A DNA stretch of 64,000 nt from Prunella strophiata (taxonomy: Eukaryota; Chordata; Aves; Passeriformes; Prunellidae), in NCBI GenBank assembly GCA_036583965.1, contig JAZBQD010000019.1, positions 21,517,085 to 21,581,084 on the forward strand. The letters run 5' to 3'. Below, in pieces: positions 63,525 to 64,000 of the stretch (the first letter of the stretch is position 1; every line of letters begins with the position of its first letter). Under the pieces are notes generated by a model, which was not told where the DNA came from, made no database searches, and saw only the letters and a program-made list of their open reading frames with translations. Position numbers and translations under genes: made by a program.

Positions 63525-63660
63525 TTCCTTAGAGACTGGGAAGTTGAGGTACATGACATGACAGTGGGTCTCCCCTAGGTCATAATATCTGCAATGGAAC
63601 AAGATGAGAACCTTGAACCTTTTCTGTAGCTCCAGTCCTGTATTTTAAACATTTACCCAT
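63525..63660 (-). repeat. MIR-type SINE remnant, minus strand
   Basis: The order of motifs follows reverse-complement MIR: 'gactgggaagttgaggtaca' for 'gatgaggaaactgaggcaca', 'tctcccctaggtcataatat' for 'cttgcccaaggtcacacagc', 'ggaacaagatgagaaccttg' for the 'ggcagagctgggattcgaac' region, then 'agctccagtcctgtatttta'. It covers most of the SINE length. Confidence 0.55.
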
Positions 63661-64000
63661 AGTGCTAATCATGCTTACTGGCACAAGATATCTTTTTTTT
63701 TTTCCTCTTGAAGCCATCCATTGTCCTCAGATGATGGAGATGACAGATGGAGAGAAACTGTTTTCCTATTCACAGTGTTCTGCTATTATGTTTATTTGCT
63801 TATAAACAAGATAAGCTATTTTCTACTCTTTCATTCCTTTTGTTTACTTTTCCTTTCAACTAAACAAAAAACACCCAGGACAATCTTCCCAGATTTTTTT
63901 AAAAATCAAATAATTTCCTCCATAAGTATTTGACAAGCCAAGTCACTGCCATGACTGATCTCAATAATAAAAAACTAGCATATTATGCCCAACTCAGTGC
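63661..64000. other. Non-coding, no gene seen
   Basis: T-rich and A/T-rich sequence to the end of the window, with an 11-base T-run at 63693-63703. The window ends without any gene boundary. Confidence 0.65.

Noticed and set aside
1..64000. Bacterial-type features (operons, CRISPR arrays, ribosome binding sites, insertion sequences)
   Set aside because: Vertebrate repeats, low gene density and CpG depletion show a vertebrate nuclear genome; no direct-repeat array with spacers was seen.

Overview
The window looks like non-coding nuclear DNA from a bird. The strongest evidence is three 3' fragments of CR1 LINE retrotransposons. Two of them end in the characteristic avian CR1 tail, which reads on the minus strand as a tract beginning near an 'atagaatgg'-type motif. 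About seven or eight much older MIR-type SINE remnants are also visible. I see no L1, Alu or other mammalian young repeats. A crocodilian or turtle is a weaker alternative, because those genomes also carry CR1.

I found no convincing protein-coding exon, rRNA, tRNA or CRISPR array. The longest open frames (594 nt on the minus strand at 4605-5198, 489 nt on the plus strand at 11048-11536, and a few of 330-480 nt) are about what chance allows in 64 kb. They fall in simple or cysteine/histidine/serine-rich sequence and match no family I know. The only protein-like matches are decayed CR1 reverse-transcriptase C-termini, at 33375-33602 (plus) and 39119-39630 (minus).

Layout. 1-11000 is A/T-rich sequence with one MIR, short tandem duplications, a TA microsatellite and a small CpG-retaining patch near 4.05 kb. 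11.0-11.4 kb is a CA/GCAC-rich cryptic repeat followed by a homeodomain-site-rich block. 14.1-15.0 kb has a purine tract followed by a GC- and CpG-richer block that is a good candidate regulatory element. 15-30 kb is plain single-copy sequence with long A-runs, a MIR at 23.0 kb and a CpG patch at 28.02 kb. 29.97-30.18 kb is a strongly G/T-biased strand with a canonical G-quadruplex pattern. 33-39.7 kb holds the three CR1 copies. 43.08-43.52 kb has an LTR-like or promoter-like block reading on the minus strand. 45-64 kb is single-copy sequence with several CNE-like stretches, a possible untranslated exon at 51.26-51.47 kb, large A-rich tracts at 54.6, 55.2 and 59.4 kb, and a CpG-bearing candidate element at 54.9 kb.

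Two strand-wide signals deserve attention. The plus strand appears C-rich relative to G in a small hand sample, and long homopolymers are mostly A rather than T (13 A-runs against 3 T-runs of at least 14). Both would fit a long intron of a gene transcribed from the minus strand. A gene desert between genes is the main alternative. No new gene system is visible; the most useful leads are candidate regulatory elements and the strand asymmetry.
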